A DNA stretch of 64,000 bases, from positions 3,829,501 through 3,893,500 of the forward strand of contig JAPFFF010000005.1 in the NCBI GenBank assembly GCA_039105265.1, given 5' to 3'. The DNA comes from Tritrichomonas musculus. Taxonomy: Eukaryota; Parabasalia; Tritrichomonadida; Tritrichomonadidae. The position numbers were made by a program, and so were the translations under genes. Below are positions 41,562 through 53,180 of the stretch, piece by piece. The stretch's first letter is position 1; every line of letters starts with the position of its first letter. The notes below the pieces were generated by a model. It was not told where the DNA came from, did not search any database, and saw nothing but the letters and a program-made list of their open reading frames with translations.

Positions 41562-41789
41562 GTAGACTATATAACAAAATAATTGAATCTATTACACAAA
41601 AAGTTATTAGGAGAGCTAATTTATAAATAAGTATAACTTTATATTTTTATTAGGTAGAATATTATTTCATATTCTATTTTTATTAGCTAATAAGTATAAC
41701 TTTAAACATTTTTAATGGATTTTAGCTAAGCATAGAATTAAAATTATGATGCATCCAATGCAGAGCATGATTCTTTTAACATTTATTTG

Positions 41790-42826
41790 AAAAAAATCTT
41801 TTTCAGGTTGATTAATTATTTCATTAAAAAATGCTACATTTTCTTGGCATGGCTTCAATTCCTTATTTTCAATTTTGTGAATGATTTCAATGACTTTGTC
41901 ATTGAATGGCGTCTGAACATTGAATTTTTTTCCGAATCAGCGCACCACCCCATTTATATAATCAACCTCACAAGGAATTCCTTTATCAATGTCTTGTACA
42001 ATTGATGCTTTCAATTTATTCCACTTTTTGAATTCAGATTCAATCAAGTTTTCTTTGAAAAAACTATTATGATATAATTGAAAATAGAACCAATGTCACT
42101 ACCTTGAATCTTCTCAATTTTAATATTGGCAGCATGTGCGACGTTTATTCCTTCTTTAATTAATTGCAACACAATTTCTCTTTCTTTTTTAGTGGAAATT
42201 GTTGAGCCAAAAGTTCCTCCAAAGACTGAATTGCAGCCAGACAAAGAACTGTTTATTAAAAACTACCCCCATCTTCCTCCAATTAAATTTTCATCAATTG
42301 TCACTTTTCCGACATTATTTAATATTTTTTTTATTTCATCTAGATATTCATTGTGAATGCCCGAATATTTTCAAATATTAAATGATAACGAGTCATAGGT
42401 CGGTGAGAAGGTTAATTCACTGATTCCTGGTTTTATTCTTGTTGCTCCCCAAGAAACTGGGCATCCATATGTTCGATCTGATCCAATGATCTCTGATATA
42501 TCTTGTTCTGGGAGCCCATTTTGCATTGTACATATAACACCTTCTTTTGATAAAAATTTGGTGATTTTTTGGACGGTTTATTTATTTCCTAATTGTGTCG
42601 TCATTAAAAATATTATATCAAATTGGTCTTGCACCTGAGTATCTAATATTGCTGTAACTTTTTCTTTTAATTGAGTTGTTCCTGTAATAATGGCTCCATT
42701 GTTGTTAAGAGCTTCAACGTTTCTGATATTATGATCAATATCAAATATCTCTTCTTTTGATACATTTTTTAATTTAGCTGCAAGAACAATCCCAAGAGAT
42801 CCAGCTCCATAAATAGCATATTTCAT
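41790..42826 (-). pseudogene. Decayed 2-dehydropantoate 2-reductase (ApbA/PanE type)
   Basis: The start at 42826 reads MKYAIYGAGSLGIVLAAKLK, an NADP-binding GxGxxG motif, then FDIIFLMTTQL before a stop at 42578-42580. Further minus-strand pieces continue in order: ICTMQNGLPEQDISEIIGSD, VSWGATRIKPG, LSGCNSVFGGTFGSTISTKK, AHAANIKIEKIQ, and finally LKASIVQDIDKGIPCEVDYI followed by NGVV and FNVQTPFNDKVIEIIHKIEN. This covers the whole enzyme length (about 330 residues) with roughly four breaks. The enzyme makes pantoate for coenzyme A synthesis or acts as a related keto-acid reductase. The family is bacterial in character, so lateral origin is plausible. Confidence 0.8.
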
Positions 42827-43619
42827 AGATCTCTATTAGAGAATTTATAGATAAATTGGTTTCAAAAACGATAATCAACTTACCAACGAGTTTTCATTGA
42901 AATGTTTTCAAAAAGTTAAACTTTTTATAAGAGGTTGATTATCTTTTTTACAAGTACTTTATTTTTAAATTATGGAATTATCATCACAACAATATTGGAT
43001 TTCAATAAACAAAACATCAAATGCATTTAGTTGGTTTATGAATTTTTTAAAATTAATGATTCATTTTTATATTGCATTTCTATTGTAAAAAACTGATTCC
43101 AAGTTTTCATTCAGTTTATATGAGTAAAGATATAAATGAAGTTTGATATAGATAAACTCATATAAACTGAATAAAACTATTATTGAGCGTTTATGGTTAT
43201 CAAGGCAAACATAAAAGAATTCAATACTTTCCTTTCTTTTTTTTTTTTTTTTGGTAGAAAATTTGGTAATTTTTTTGAAAAAGAAATTGGAATTAAAATA
43301 TATTTATCTTTTTTTATTGTTCTTACTTCTAATTTTAAAATATTTAAAAATATGTGATAGAATGCATTGATGTTTATTTAAATTTTTAAAACAAAAAAAA
43401 ATGCTTTTATAAATATATTTTAAAAAAATTATTTTGATAATATTTGAGAATAAAATATTTTACAAAACGATCATAAGTTTATCAAAAAGTTTTATTCAAA
43501 ATCTCGTATATCAAAAGATGAGAATAAAAATCCTCGATCTCTGAAATCGATCTCGAGTATATTTATCATTATCAGAAAGTAAAGCAATAATCGATCTCGA
43601 GAATTGGAAAATAGCAAGT
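42827..43619. other. Intergenic region with a strong hairpin
   Basis: Apart from the stem-loop at 43109-43172 (listed separately) and a T tract near 43232-43253, nothing is recognised in this spacer. Confidence 0.5.
43109..43172. repeat. Perfect 17-bp inverted repeat (64-base stem-loop)
   Basis: ATTCAGTTTATATGAGT (43109-43125) and its exact reverse complement (43156-43172) are separated by 30 bases. In RNA or single-stranded DNA it would form a stable stem. The role is unknown; it lies between a decayed reductase gene and the 3' end of the pseudokinase gene. Confidence 0.6.
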
Positions 43620-46600
43620 TTATTTTTCTGGACCGATATAAATTACAATATTTCCATCAACTCCTTCTGGATCTTTGGTTTTGCGATCAATCCCATCCAT
43701 TATTCTTTTAATATTCTTCAAATTAATAGTTTCACCTTCATTCGAAACATTTTTCTGATTATTTAACTTAATTGTTATTCTGTACTTAAAATATGGATTC
43801 AAATTAAAAACATATCTTTTTAAAAGGAAACCCACTGATCTTTTGCACAGACCAGAAAATTCAATATAACGAAAAACTTCTTTTAATATTAAATTGTCAA
43901 TTTTTTTCTGAGTAGCATCTTTTTTAGGTTTGGAAAAATTGATAAGATTAAATTGATTTTCTTGATTTTTTTCAATTTCAATGTCCATTTTTACGCAATG
44001 AAGAGTTATTACATCTTCTTTTCTTTCAATTTTCACCAATTTATTTTCTTCAACAATTTCTTGGTTTATTATTGATAAAAGGACCATTGAGCTCTTCTCT
44101 TTTATTATATCAATAATGTTTGGTATTTCTTGTATAGAAGATTTTTTAACAACCTGAGGTATACTGAATTTAATTGGTAAAGATGGGTTCGTTTGAATAT
44201 TAATGAGAAACTGTTTGATAGCTGGAAAAAGTGTCCCAAAATCGATAATCAAGTTTTCAAAAGAATAATTATTTTCACAAAACACTTGATAAATTTCAAT
44301 TAATGAATCATATGTAATTTGAATATTTGAAAAATCATCAATGTAACAATTTTTATTAAATGTTTCTCTTTGCTCATCATTTGAACTTCTTCTAATGTAA
44401 TTATATAATATATATATAATTTGATTGGCTGATTCTGATTCGTTTATTAATTGTAAAAGATCATTTGGAACACAATTAAAATTCTTAAACATTTTTATCA
44501 TTTGTTTTATATCTTTCCTTTGATTTTTCACAACAATTTCGTTGAATGAGTACATTTTCATAGTTTTGTAATTATTACTACTTGTTTTTGCATTTGACAA
44601 ATTATCATTTGCTTTGTAAAAACTATAATATAAAATAACTGATGGAATTAATGATTTTGTCGAATTATTAAAATAAAGTCCAACAGTTCTTGGATTAAGG
44701 TTACCATGATAAAGATTATTCGAATGAATTATAGACAGTTCTTTAGCAATAAAATAAATCCATGTTAATAAATAGTTGCTATATTTATTTGGATTATTGA
44801 TGATAAAATCATTTAAAGAGCAAACTGGAAAAATAAAATCTTGATTGGTTGAACTAATATTCATCACTTTTCGATAAATATTTGGTATTTTTTTATTAGC
44901 ATTTGCTTCAAAAGAGAGAAAGAGAAGCATATCATCATGATCTATAACCTGAGAATTTCCAATACTTGTTTTGCAAAATTTTTCAATAATGAAATCAAAG
45001 ATATCTTGAAAAAATATGGAATGATCTTCTTTAGGTTTTTGATTAAAATTTTTCAAAATCGTTCTTATTATATCTTCATTTTCATTTAACTCTAAATTAC
45101 TATTTTTACTGTTGGTTTCATTATAAACTTTGAGAAAATTAATTATATCATTTTTATTATTTTGTTGTCCTCTATAATAACTTATAACAATATCAGAAAG
45201 AGTGCATTCATATTTTCTTGAATCAATAGCATGTGAAATACGATATTCAATTTCTTCTTTGTTTTTAACATAAATTTGTAAAGTTTTAATTGATTCAATA
45301 AGTTCATTAAATGATGAATAACGTTCTTGAGGACAATGTTTCATGCATCTTTCAATTATATCTTTAATTCCAGTAATGCTATTTCCTTTATTATCAAGAT
45401 AACATTCTTCAAAATATTCATTGTTTTCTCCTGAAAACAAAAATTTAAAATAATCTTTTTTTAATATGCTTATTCTTATTCGACGAGGATTGTTACCCAT
45501 TCTTGTCTCTGGATTTGTTTCTGTAATAAGTTCATGCATTAAAACTCCGAATGAATAAATATCTGCCAATTTCATTTTGTTTATAAATTCTTCACTGTTT
45601 TCATCTTCATTTTTTTCTTTATCCACATCAATAAGCTCAGGTGAACGATAATAAAAAGGTCCTCTTGGCTTGGTTGCATCATTTTCAAGGTTTCTATCAT
45701 AACAAAAAGAACCAATATAGGCATCTTTTTGTGAATTAATAAAGATATATTGACTAGAAAGATAGCAATGATATTCATCATTTTGATGCAAATCTTTAAG
45801 TGCATATGCAATTTCAAGGATATTAACAATTTTATCAATTAATGTGAATTCTAAATGAACATTAGTTCGTCTATCATATAATAAATCAATTGTCCCCATT
45901 GGATAATAGGGAAATAATATTTTTTCTTCTTTTTCAATGGAGATCGTTTTTTTAATATGAACTATAAATTTTGAATAATTTTGACTTAAAATTTGTCTTT
46001 CATGATCTTGCATTTTCTTTGACACATTATTTTTAAATGTTTTCTGATGATAAAAATTCAATTTGTTATCAAAATACAATTTATTTGATGATATTATTTC
46101 ATTGAAATTAAGTAAATCACTGATGAAAAATAATTCATTAGATTTGACTGAATCATCAAATATTTCATTCATTTCTGAATTAAATACTGATTGCTCAAAA
46201 ATATTGTCAATAAAAATTTTAATAAATGAATCAAAATAATTATATTTTTGCTGTTTTAAAATTGATTCAAACCATAATTCAATTTCAGGTTGAATTGATA
46301 ATTGATTTGCAAACTGATTTTGATCATTTGAATTAAAATCTATTTGTAAATTTCTATATGCATCATTTATTATTAGTGGTGAAACATATGTATAATCTTG
46401 TAAGTATCGCAAAATCGAATTTAAAATAGTATTTATAGTTTTTCCTGATAACAAAAAATTGATTTTTTCTATATGAAAAAGAGACCACCATAATCTGTCC
46501 ATTGAAGAATCATCATCTAATGACAATGATTGAAAAATAAATTGTATAATATCCTTTTCAATCAGATCAGAATCAAGATTTTTCAATTTCATAAAAAAAT

Positions 46601-48827
46601 GTTGAATATCTTCTTTCGATTTTGAATGACCTCTGAAATAGCATTCAACAATATCTGAAAGTTTGCATTTATAATTTTTGGAATCAACTGCATGAGAAAT
46701 ACGATATTCAATTTCTTCCTCATTTTTCTCATAGATTGGCAATGATCGAATTGAATCAATGATTTCAGTAAATGATGAATATTTTTCAGTACTTTCATTT
46801 CTAATACATTTTTCAATTATATCTTTTAGTCCATATGTGCTGTTTCCATTAAAATCAAAAAATGCCTGATTTAAAAAATCATATTTGTTGTTATTTATTT
46901 CTGATATAAAAGGTTTCTCTACAAAAATTTCATACATTAAAAGACCAAATTGAAATATATCTATCAATTTCATCTTTTCAATATCATCATTTTGTTTTTG
47001 ATCTATAACATTTGCATTCATTAAAGATGGCGTATCAAAAAAATCAATATAAGCATTTTTTGTTGAAGAAATAAAAATAGATTGTGTTGAGATACATCCA
47101 TTATATTCGTTTTTTTGATGCATATCTGCAACTGCCAAAGCAATTTCTAGAATAATTACAATTTTATCCACCAAGGTGAATCTAATATCAATTGAAGTAG
47201 AGTCAGATAAATTTTGATCATATCCTAATCCTTCCTTAGGATCAATTTTCTTCTGACTATTATGAATAATTGATTGCAATGTGCCAAACGGAAAATATGG
47301 AATATAAATATAATTATCTTTAGATTTTGAATTGATATAAATAATAAATTTCGAGAGATAAGTATTTATACTTTTTCTCTTTTTGCTTTCTTGTTCAGTA
47401 TATTTCAACTGTAAATAAAATGAAAAATCACACTTATCAAAGTATAATTTGTATACTGAGTTACTTCCAAGTTCTGAGCAATCTTTAACAAAAATGTATT
47501 TGTTGTTGATATCATTTGTCTCTAATGCTTTCATAATTCCGGAAGAGATAAATCTGTTGTTCAGAAGATTTTCTATGTAATAATGATAAATAACGTCAAT
47601 AAAATAATATTTACCTCCTTTTACCATTTTATCAATCACTTGAAGGATTCTTTCACTTATAATTGCCATGTTGGCGTTTTTCATAAGTTCATCATAAAAT
47701 TGTTTTCCATTTACGTAATAAAAATATAACAACAATGTTGAACTAATATGATTGATAACTTCAGAACTCAATAGTTGGAAATTTGACTTTATATAATAAA
47801 GGAAATTTGTAGGCTGTTTTGGCAATTTATTTTTGCCAAAAGAATTTGAAATAACATTATAATTAGATAAAATTTTTTCTATAAAAGATGAAACATCACA
47901 ATTCAAATCTTTACAACTCTGCAGAAAATCATCATAAAAATAAATAGTCTCTTGCTTACAGAAGTTACTAATATCATTATTAATGGTTGATTGATCTTGT
48001 TCCTGAAAAAAATTTTTAAAACCCTCTTGGACTTTTTTAATGATTACAGAAATAATTTGAATAGTTTTTTCATGTTGATTCTGTTTTTGAGTGTCTTGGA
48101 CTAAATCATAAAAATCAAAAATTGGATCAATATTTTTGTTGATAAAAATTGAATCTGGGTTAATGATTATGTTCAAAATCTTATGTTTTGAGTGAATATC
48201 ATACAAAAAGTTTGCTATTTTTTTCAATAGCATCAATATCTGATATTGAATACATTTCATAATAGTTACTAAATTTATGACTTGATTAAATATTTTTTGG
48301 ATTGACTTGATGCATTTGAATGCTTTTTTAACATTTGCTAAAATTTGTTTGTCATCAAAAACTTCTTTTTCGATATTGATTTCTAGGCCAATTTTTGAAA
48401 TTATCGCATTTAATTGACTGAATAAAGAGTAAATATCATTAATATCACTAAATGCAAATGATTCTGGAAGTATAGATCTGAGATATAGGAAATTCGATTT
48501 CATTTTCATTAAATTCTTTTCTAAATGAGAAATTTCAAAACATACAATTGCTCTGAGGTTTTCTTTTTCATATTTGATGTTTCTTTTAATCTTGTTTTGG
48601 AGAACCGTTTGAATAAAGGTTGTTGTTAGCTTTTCAAAATAAAGAAAATCATATTTGGAACTAGTTTGACACCCTCGAAGTGATGAATATAATAAAGAAA
48701 AGCTATTTATTTCGAATTTTATAAAATCATTGAAAGAAATTAGTTTCTTTTCTTTTTTTATAATACTTTCTACATTATTTGAACCCAAATAAATAAATGA
48801 ATCAGTTTGATTTTTTATTGTTTCCAT
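43620..48827 (-). CDS. Giant tandem pseudokinase protein (three or four kinase-like lobes)
   Basis: The intact ORF encodes 1735 residues. Kinase-like blocks recur with lost catalytic residues. Around 500-690: YIPYFPFGTLQSIIH, then EIALAVADMHQKNEYNGCIS and TQSIFIS, where HRDLKPxN is expected. Around 960-1180: FPYYPMGTIDLLYD, EIAYALKDLHQNDEYHCYLS then SQYIFIN, GPFYYRSPELIDV and LADIYSFGVLMHEL. Around 1340-1480: ELSIIHSNNLYHGNLNPRTV. A fainter version near 207-240 (IHSKHKILNIIINPDSIFIN) may be a fourth. Glycine loop, HRD and DFG are absent or altered throughout. Sel1-like linkers (EEIEYRISHAVDS / EEIEYRISHAIDS) follow blocks one and two, suggesting internal duplication of a kinase plus tail unit. 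It is probably a scaffold or allosteric regulator in the cytosol; binding partner unknown. Confidence 0.75.
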   Translation of the reverse strand: METIKNQTDSFIYLGSNNVESIIKKEKKLISFNDFIKFEINSFSLLYSSLRGCQTSSKYDFLYFEKLTTTFIQTVLQNKIKRNIKYEKENLRAIVCFEISHLEKNLMKMKSNFLYLRSILPESFAFSDINDIYSLFSQLNAIISKIGLEINIEKEVFDDKQILANVKKAFKCIKSIQKIFNQVINLVTIMKCIQYQILMLLKKIANFLYDIHSKHKILNIIINPDSIFINKNIDPIFDFYDLVQDTQKQNQHEKTIQIISVIIKKVQEGFKNFFQEQDQSTINNDISNFCKQETIYFYDDFLQSCKDLNCDVSSFIEKILSNYNVISNSFGKNKLPKQPTNFLYYIKSNFQLLSSEVINHISSTLLLYFYYVNGKQFYDELMKNANMAIISERILQVIDKMVKGGKYYFIDVIYHYYIENLLNNRFISSGIMKALETNDINNKYIFVKDCSELGSNSVYKLYFDKCDFSFYLQLKYTEQESKKRKSINTYLSKFIIYINSKSKDNYIYIPYFPFGTLQSIIHNSQKKIDPKEGLGYDQNLSDSTSIDIRFTLVDKIVIILEIALAVADMHQKNEYNGCISTQSIFISSTKNAYIDFFDTPSLMNANVIDQKQNDDIEKMKLIDIFQFGLLMYEIFVEKPFISEINNNKYDFLNQAFFDFNGNSTYGLKDIIEKCIRNESTEKYSSFTEIIDSIRSLPIYEKNEEEIEYRISHAVDSKNYKCKLSDIVECYFRGHSKSKEDIQHFFMKLKNLDSDLIEKDIIQFIFQSLSLDDDSSMDRLWWSLFHIEKINFLLSGKTINTILNSILRYLQDYTYVSPLIINDAYRNLQIDFNSNDQNQFANQLSIQPEIELWFESILKQQKYNYFDSFIKIFIDNIFEQSVFNSEMNEIFDDSVKSNELFFISDLLNFNEIISSNKLYFDNKLNFYHQKTFKNNVSKKMQDHERQILSQNYSKFIVHIKKTISIEKEEKILFPYYPMGTIDLLYDRRTNVHLEFTLIDKIVNILEIAYALKDLHQNDEYHCYLSSQYIFINSQKDAYIGSFCYDRNLENDATKPRGPFYYRSPELIDVDKEKNEDENSEEFINKMKLADIYSFGVLMHELITETNPETRMGNNPRRIRISILKKDYFKFLFSGENNEYFEECYLDNKGNSITGIKDIIERCMKHCPQERYSSFNELIESIKTLQIYVKNKEEIEYRISHAIDSRKYECTLSDIVISYYRGQQNNKNDIINFLKVYNETNSKNSNLELNENEDIIRTILKNFNQKPKEDHSIFFQDIFDFIIEKFCKTSIGNSQVIDHDDMLLFLSFEANANKKIPNIYRKVMNISSTNQDFIFPVCSLNDFIINNPNKYSNYLLTWIYFIAKELSIIHSNNLYHGNLNPRTVGLYFNNSTKSLIPSVILYYSFYKANDNLSNAKTSSNNYKTMKMYSFNEIVVKNQRKDIKQMIKMFKNFNCVPNDLLQLINESESANQIIYILYNYIRRSSNDEQRETFNKNCYIDDFSNIQITYDSLIEIYQVFCENNYSFENLIIDFGTLFPAIKQFLINIQTNPSLPIKFSIPQVVKKSSIQEIPNIIDIIKEKSSMVLLSIINQEIVEENKLVKIERKEDVITLHCVKMDIEIEKNQENQFNLINFSKPKKDATQKKIDNLILKEVFRYIEFSGLCKRSVGFLLKRYVFNLNPYFKYRITIKLNNQKNVSNEGETINLKNIKRIMDGIDRKTKDPEGVDGNIVIYIGPEK

Positions 48828-49770
48828 TTATATAGTTTTGCTTTTAAAAATTTTCAAAAATTTATCCTGCTTTTTCAATGTCATGTTTTAAGATATCCTT
48901 GGTCAATTATCACCTTAAAAAAAATACAAAATTTTATAGTAAATAATGAAATTTCAAAAATTTTAATGAAAAATCTTCAAATATTGAAAAATATCATCAG
49001 ATTCTTGATTTTTTTTAATAATAAAAATACCCAATTGTTGAATTTTGGATTATTATCTGGGTTTTTAAATTCATGTTGGTGAATAATTTATTTTGAAGAA
49101 AAAATAAATATTTATAGATTTTTTTATTTACATATAAAAAGGATATTAATACAATATCTATTAATGCTTTTAGGATATAATGGCATCTCTTTAGATAATC
49201 GAATATCTAATTTTGATAATATTTCAAAATTATATTATATTGATATAATTTTTATTATTATAATTAATAATTAATAGTGTTTCTTAGGAAATTAGAAAAT
49301 AGTATCAGATCGTTTTTTTTTTTTTTTTTAATAAAATTCAAACGTTTTTCTGAATTCTTTGAAATAACTTAAAAATTAAATGGCATGTTTTTTTCTGAGT
49401 CTGCATCAATTTATATATATCTCAATAATTTCATAATAGTTTCATGTTATTTTTTGTTTTTTAACTTTTTAATCAATTATAACATTAAATTAAAAAAATC
49501 ATGAATAAATATTTACAAAAATTATAAATCAAAGATTGCTTTTTTTTTTTTTTAGAAAGACTATTCATGTTATTTATTAGCAAGCCCTTTTGATTATAAA
49601 TTATACAAAATCTTTTTTTCAAAATAATATAAAACATTTTAAAAAAAGAGAAGCTTTTACTTACAGAAAAAAAAAAAAAAATGCAATCTCTATTTATAAC
49701 AACCAAAAAATAAGAAAAAATTAACAAAAAAAAAAATATTTTTTTATAAGTTTTTATTAAGAAAAGTGGT
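48828..49770. other. Intergenic region, AT-rich
   Basis: Contains T/A homopolymer tracts (about 49313-49330, 49536-49553 and 49668-49681) and short chance frames on both strands. No supported gene. Confidence 0.5.
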
Positions 49771-50250
49771 TCATAACTCATTATTTTGCTTTTCTTTCTT
49801 AATCTCATCCGCAAAAACAATGGCTATCTCTCTACTAGCTGATTCTTTTGAATCAGATCCATGGCATAGATTTTCTGTCGTACTTCTCGCAAACAACGCA
49901 CGTAGTGAATGTGGACTTTGATTGACTGCAACTTCAACTTTGGTAGGCCCAATTATCTCTCGCCATTTTTCAATTGCATTTTTTCCTGCTAATTCAAATG
50001 CAACAATAGGCCCTGATGTAATGTATTCGGTTAATTCTTTGAAAAATGGCTTCCCTAAGTGTTCAGCGTAAAATAGAGAAGCTGTTTTCTCATCAAATGA
50101 AGTTTTTTTCATTCGAACAATTTGAAGTTTTTCATCAATTATACGCTGAATAACCACTCCCCAGAGGTTTTCATATTTAGGTTTAATCATAGCATAAGTA
50201 TGTTCAATTTGTTGACAACAAATAAAATGAGCGAATAAGTGAATAATCAT
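49771..50250 (-). CDS. Nucleoside diphosphate kinase
   Basis: The product has 159 residues. It exchanges the terminal phosphate between nucleoside tri- and diphosphates through a phosphohistidine. Visible motifs: HTYAMIKP near the N-terminus (nucleotide-site Lys), GPIVAFELAGKNAIEKWREI, and the active-site segment ENLCHGSDSKESASREI with the catalytic His followed by the GSDS signature. The Kpn-loop region fits the more divergent NDK group (NME6/NME7-like) rather than the classical 150-residue hexameric type. The N-terminus (first 15 residues from the ATG at 50250) is hydrophobic and unusual; no nearer ATG precedes HTYAMIKP, so this start is kept. The frame is intact. Confidence 0.88.
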   Translation of the reverse strand: MIIHLFAHFICCQQIEHTYAMIKPKYENLWGVVIQRIIDEKLQIVRMKKTSFDEKTASLFYAEHLGKPFFKELTEYITSGPIVAFELAGKNAIEKWREIIGPTKVEVAVNQSPHSLRALFARSTTENLCHGSDSKESASREIAIVFADEIKKEKQNNEL

Positions 50251-51252
50251 TAAAAAAATGTAAATTTACCTTAATAGGTCAAATTTCGTTGAATGCAAAA
50301 GTATCAATTTATTTATATTGAGTTTTTTTTATTTTTATATAAAGAAATATTATTAAAGACTTAAATGATAGTTACAAATTTTGTATAAAAATGCGATTAA
50401 AACATAGTTCAATTTTGATTGTCAATACAAAACATGAATATCCATGACAAAATGATTTAGAAAGAAATTTTGGAGTTCTTAATGAATAAAAATATCATTG
50501 ATAAAGGGAAACAAAATGAATGTTGCTAAGAAATGTATGGAAAAAGAAGAAGATGGTGAACAATGTTACATCAATTTCATCACATTTACAAAGGAATTGA
50601 TTTGCCTATTTCAACTTTCTGAACAGAGAAGCATAAAATAAAAGAATGGTGAACCAAATATATGAATCGTAATGTATTATGAAAGGTGAAATGAATTGAC
50701 AAAAATTAATTGTGATGTCAAATTTCATCAAAAAGAGGATACTGAAATTAATTGAGAAACGCAATTTCATATAAATGCTTTAAAGAATGCCATTTAATCA
50801 TGTTCTTTTCATCTAATTTCAAATAACTATTCTCAATTTTGCCTCAAGAAATCTAATTTTATGAAAAATGACGATTAAAACTTGTCAATATGGTTAAAGC
50901 TACTGAACTTTAGATGAATACTTGATGATATTCATGTTGAATCTCCTTCTTAATGAAATAACAAAAGAATAGATATCAATATTGAAGATGAAATATATTC
51001 TTTGAATCTGGTCTGGTCAATAACGATTGATAATTACTTCGGAATATATAAATCAACTTTGTGAAAATACCATTTCACTTAAAAAAAAATTGTTAATTTC
51101 TTTCTTTCTTTTATATTTTATTTTTAGTTCTTTATATTATGATTTCTTTAGATATATTTATCGAAAACAGCCTTTTTTCGGATGAAGTGAAGTATTTGCA
51201 TGTTTTATAAAACAAAACATTAAAAGAAAATCTAATAATCTATATTTAAAAC
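50251..51252. other. Intergenic region with no identifiable gene
   Basis: Composition between about 50430 and 51060 is a little less AT-rich, and plus-strand frames have some coding texture (EILEFLMNKNIIDKGKQNEC) broken by many stops. It might be an old pseudogene; the family is not recognised. Confidence 0.3.
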
Positions 51253-51771
51253 TTAATCCCAGAGAATAGGCAATGGTTTTGTTAATGGAGCATCATTTTT
51301 TGATGAAGTACTTTCTAATGTAGAACTGGAAAAGTCAAATTCATTAATTACTGATTTAATTCTCTGAATGAATAAAAATTTTTTCTCTGCATATTTATTA
51401 GAAAATTGATCCTTTAAACTGTTTTTATAAGCTTTTGTCTTATTTAAATACTTGATCATATTAGGATAATTTGAAAGCTTAATCCAATAATAGTTTAATG
51501 ATAAATCATCTGTTTTAATTCCAACAACAATAACAGAATTATTACAAAGTCCAACTTCTTTGAATGTTGAGTTAGGAAATAATTGTGCTCCTTTATACCA
51601 AAACACCAAATCATCTTTTTTTTTAATATTTGGGTAAGCTTTTGAAATAACACTTACTTTCTGACCAATTCTAACTGTTGCATAAAAAGTTCTTGCATAA
51701 GGAGCACATAAAACTATTTTTATAATGGTTTGATGATCTTCCATTTTAGATGATGACTGAAGATTTTTCAC
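51253..51771 (-). CDS. Ubiquitin-like-fold protein
   Basis: The product has 172 residues. Residues about 16-85 resemble a ubiquitin-like beta-grasp: TIIKIVLCAPYARTFYATVR, then LVFWYKGAQLFPNSTFKEVG followed by LCNNSVIVVG, matching the ubiquitin pattern of strand, LIFxGKxL, and xLxDxGIxxxSxIxLV. There is no C-terminal Gly-Gly, so it is not a conjugating modifier. The C-terminal half is helical and Lys/Ser-rich. The likely role is an adaptor in ubiquitin- or proteasome-related binding; partner unknown. A second ATG (Met10, MEDHQTIIKI) is an equally plausible start at about 51744. Similar single-domain UBL proteins are common in trichomonads. Confidence 0.65.
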   Translation of the reverse strand: MKNLQSSSKMEDHQTIIKIVLCAPYARTFYATVRIGQKVSVISKAYPNIKKKDDLVFWYKGAQLFPNSTFKEVGLCNNSVIVVGIKTDDLSLNYYWIKLSNYPNMIKYLNKTKAYKNSLKDQFSNKYAEKKFLFIQRIKSVINEFDFSSSTLESTSSKNDAPLTKPLPILWD

Positions 51772-52575
51772 AAAAATTAAATGAAATTCAAATATTTATA
51801 TTAAAATTCTATTTACATGATATATATCAAAGAGTTTAAAAGTTTTATAATTTGGTTAAATGATATATTTAAAAAGATAAAGAAAAAAAAAAATGAACGA
51901 TAATTTCAATCAAATTTCTTTTAAAAAATTGAGGAGCTCAATTTCGATTTAATTCAAAATACTCTTTTAATATTATTATTATTATATTTAGAGATATAAC
52001 TTTAGTAATAATAATTGATTTAAGAATAAAAAAATGTTTGATGAAGATATTTCATGTTTTTTTTTTTTTAATGGTATGGAAAAGTAATTATTATGAGAAC
52101 TGTTTTTATTCTCACTAAAAATTTAATAAAATAAAAGCCAGCTATAATATCAATGAAAGATAAAAGATGTAATAAAAATTATTTTTATTATCTCACTTTT
52201 GAATACTTTTTTGGTCACCATAAGTGTAACAAAATCTCTGGGGGGAAAAAAAAAAACTTAAAAAAATTGAAATATTTACATTTCGGCTTTTTGATTGTCA
52301 TGTTTTTTATAACCGATCGACCAAACGACTTTTAGAAAAATAAAAGTATCTATTGGGGATCATTAAATTGTTTTAATTTCATATTGTTATATTGAATAAA
52401 TGATTTTTTAATTTTAAAGATGCCATCGTTTTCAATTGATAAAAAAATTCTTAGAAAAACCATCTTTTTGTATCCGAAAATATGAATTTTCGCATTCGCT
52501 ATTGATGTAGAATATGCTTAATGTTTAGATATTATATTTTAGTTCTTCATTTTCATATACCAAAATTTTTTTAAC

Positions 52576-52606
<31 letters not shown>

Positions 52607-53180
52607 GATAGTTTTATTTATTATAATAGAATATGGATTAACCAATGCAGTAATTATCAAATATGTTTATAAAGACAAGTGGTATTTGATTAATTAATAA
52701 TTATCTGATTACAAATTATTTTAACAATTTTTTTAATATTCATATATTATATTAAATAAAGAATTTAAAAACAATGCTATTTTCGGAAAGTAAAAAACTT
52801 TAAAAATTCCAGTAATTCATTGAAAAAGTTAAAACATCACTGTCATGTTTTTTTCAGAGCATAGCAAAATTTCAAAATATCTTATGATTTACTTGATAAA
52901 GAAGCATTTTTTATATATTTTTCATATTAATATTTTATATAAATATTTATTTATTAATTAATTAATTAAAACAACAAATCTTAATTAATATTAATTTTTT
53001 GTAATAAATCAAAGCTATTTTATTTATAATAATGTTCCTCATTTTAATTGGAATAAAACATAAAAAATCTATTTTTTATATAAATATAAAACCAAAACAA
53101 ATGGAGTTAGAGGAAAAAAATCTTTATTTGATCTTTAATTGTGTTGTTTTTAGCACTCAGTAGAGACTAGATAAGACTTT
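51772..53180. other. Long AT-rich intergenic region
   Basis: A 27-base A run lies at 52580-52606. Near 52200-52330 a short plus-strand frame (FEYFFGHHKCNKI) is not convincing. No gene or element could be supported. Confidence 0.5.

Noticed and set aside
52580-52606. Poly-A run as evidence of a retroposed sequence
   Set aside because: No target duplication or recognisable cDNA body beside it; homopolymer tracts are common throughout this DNA.
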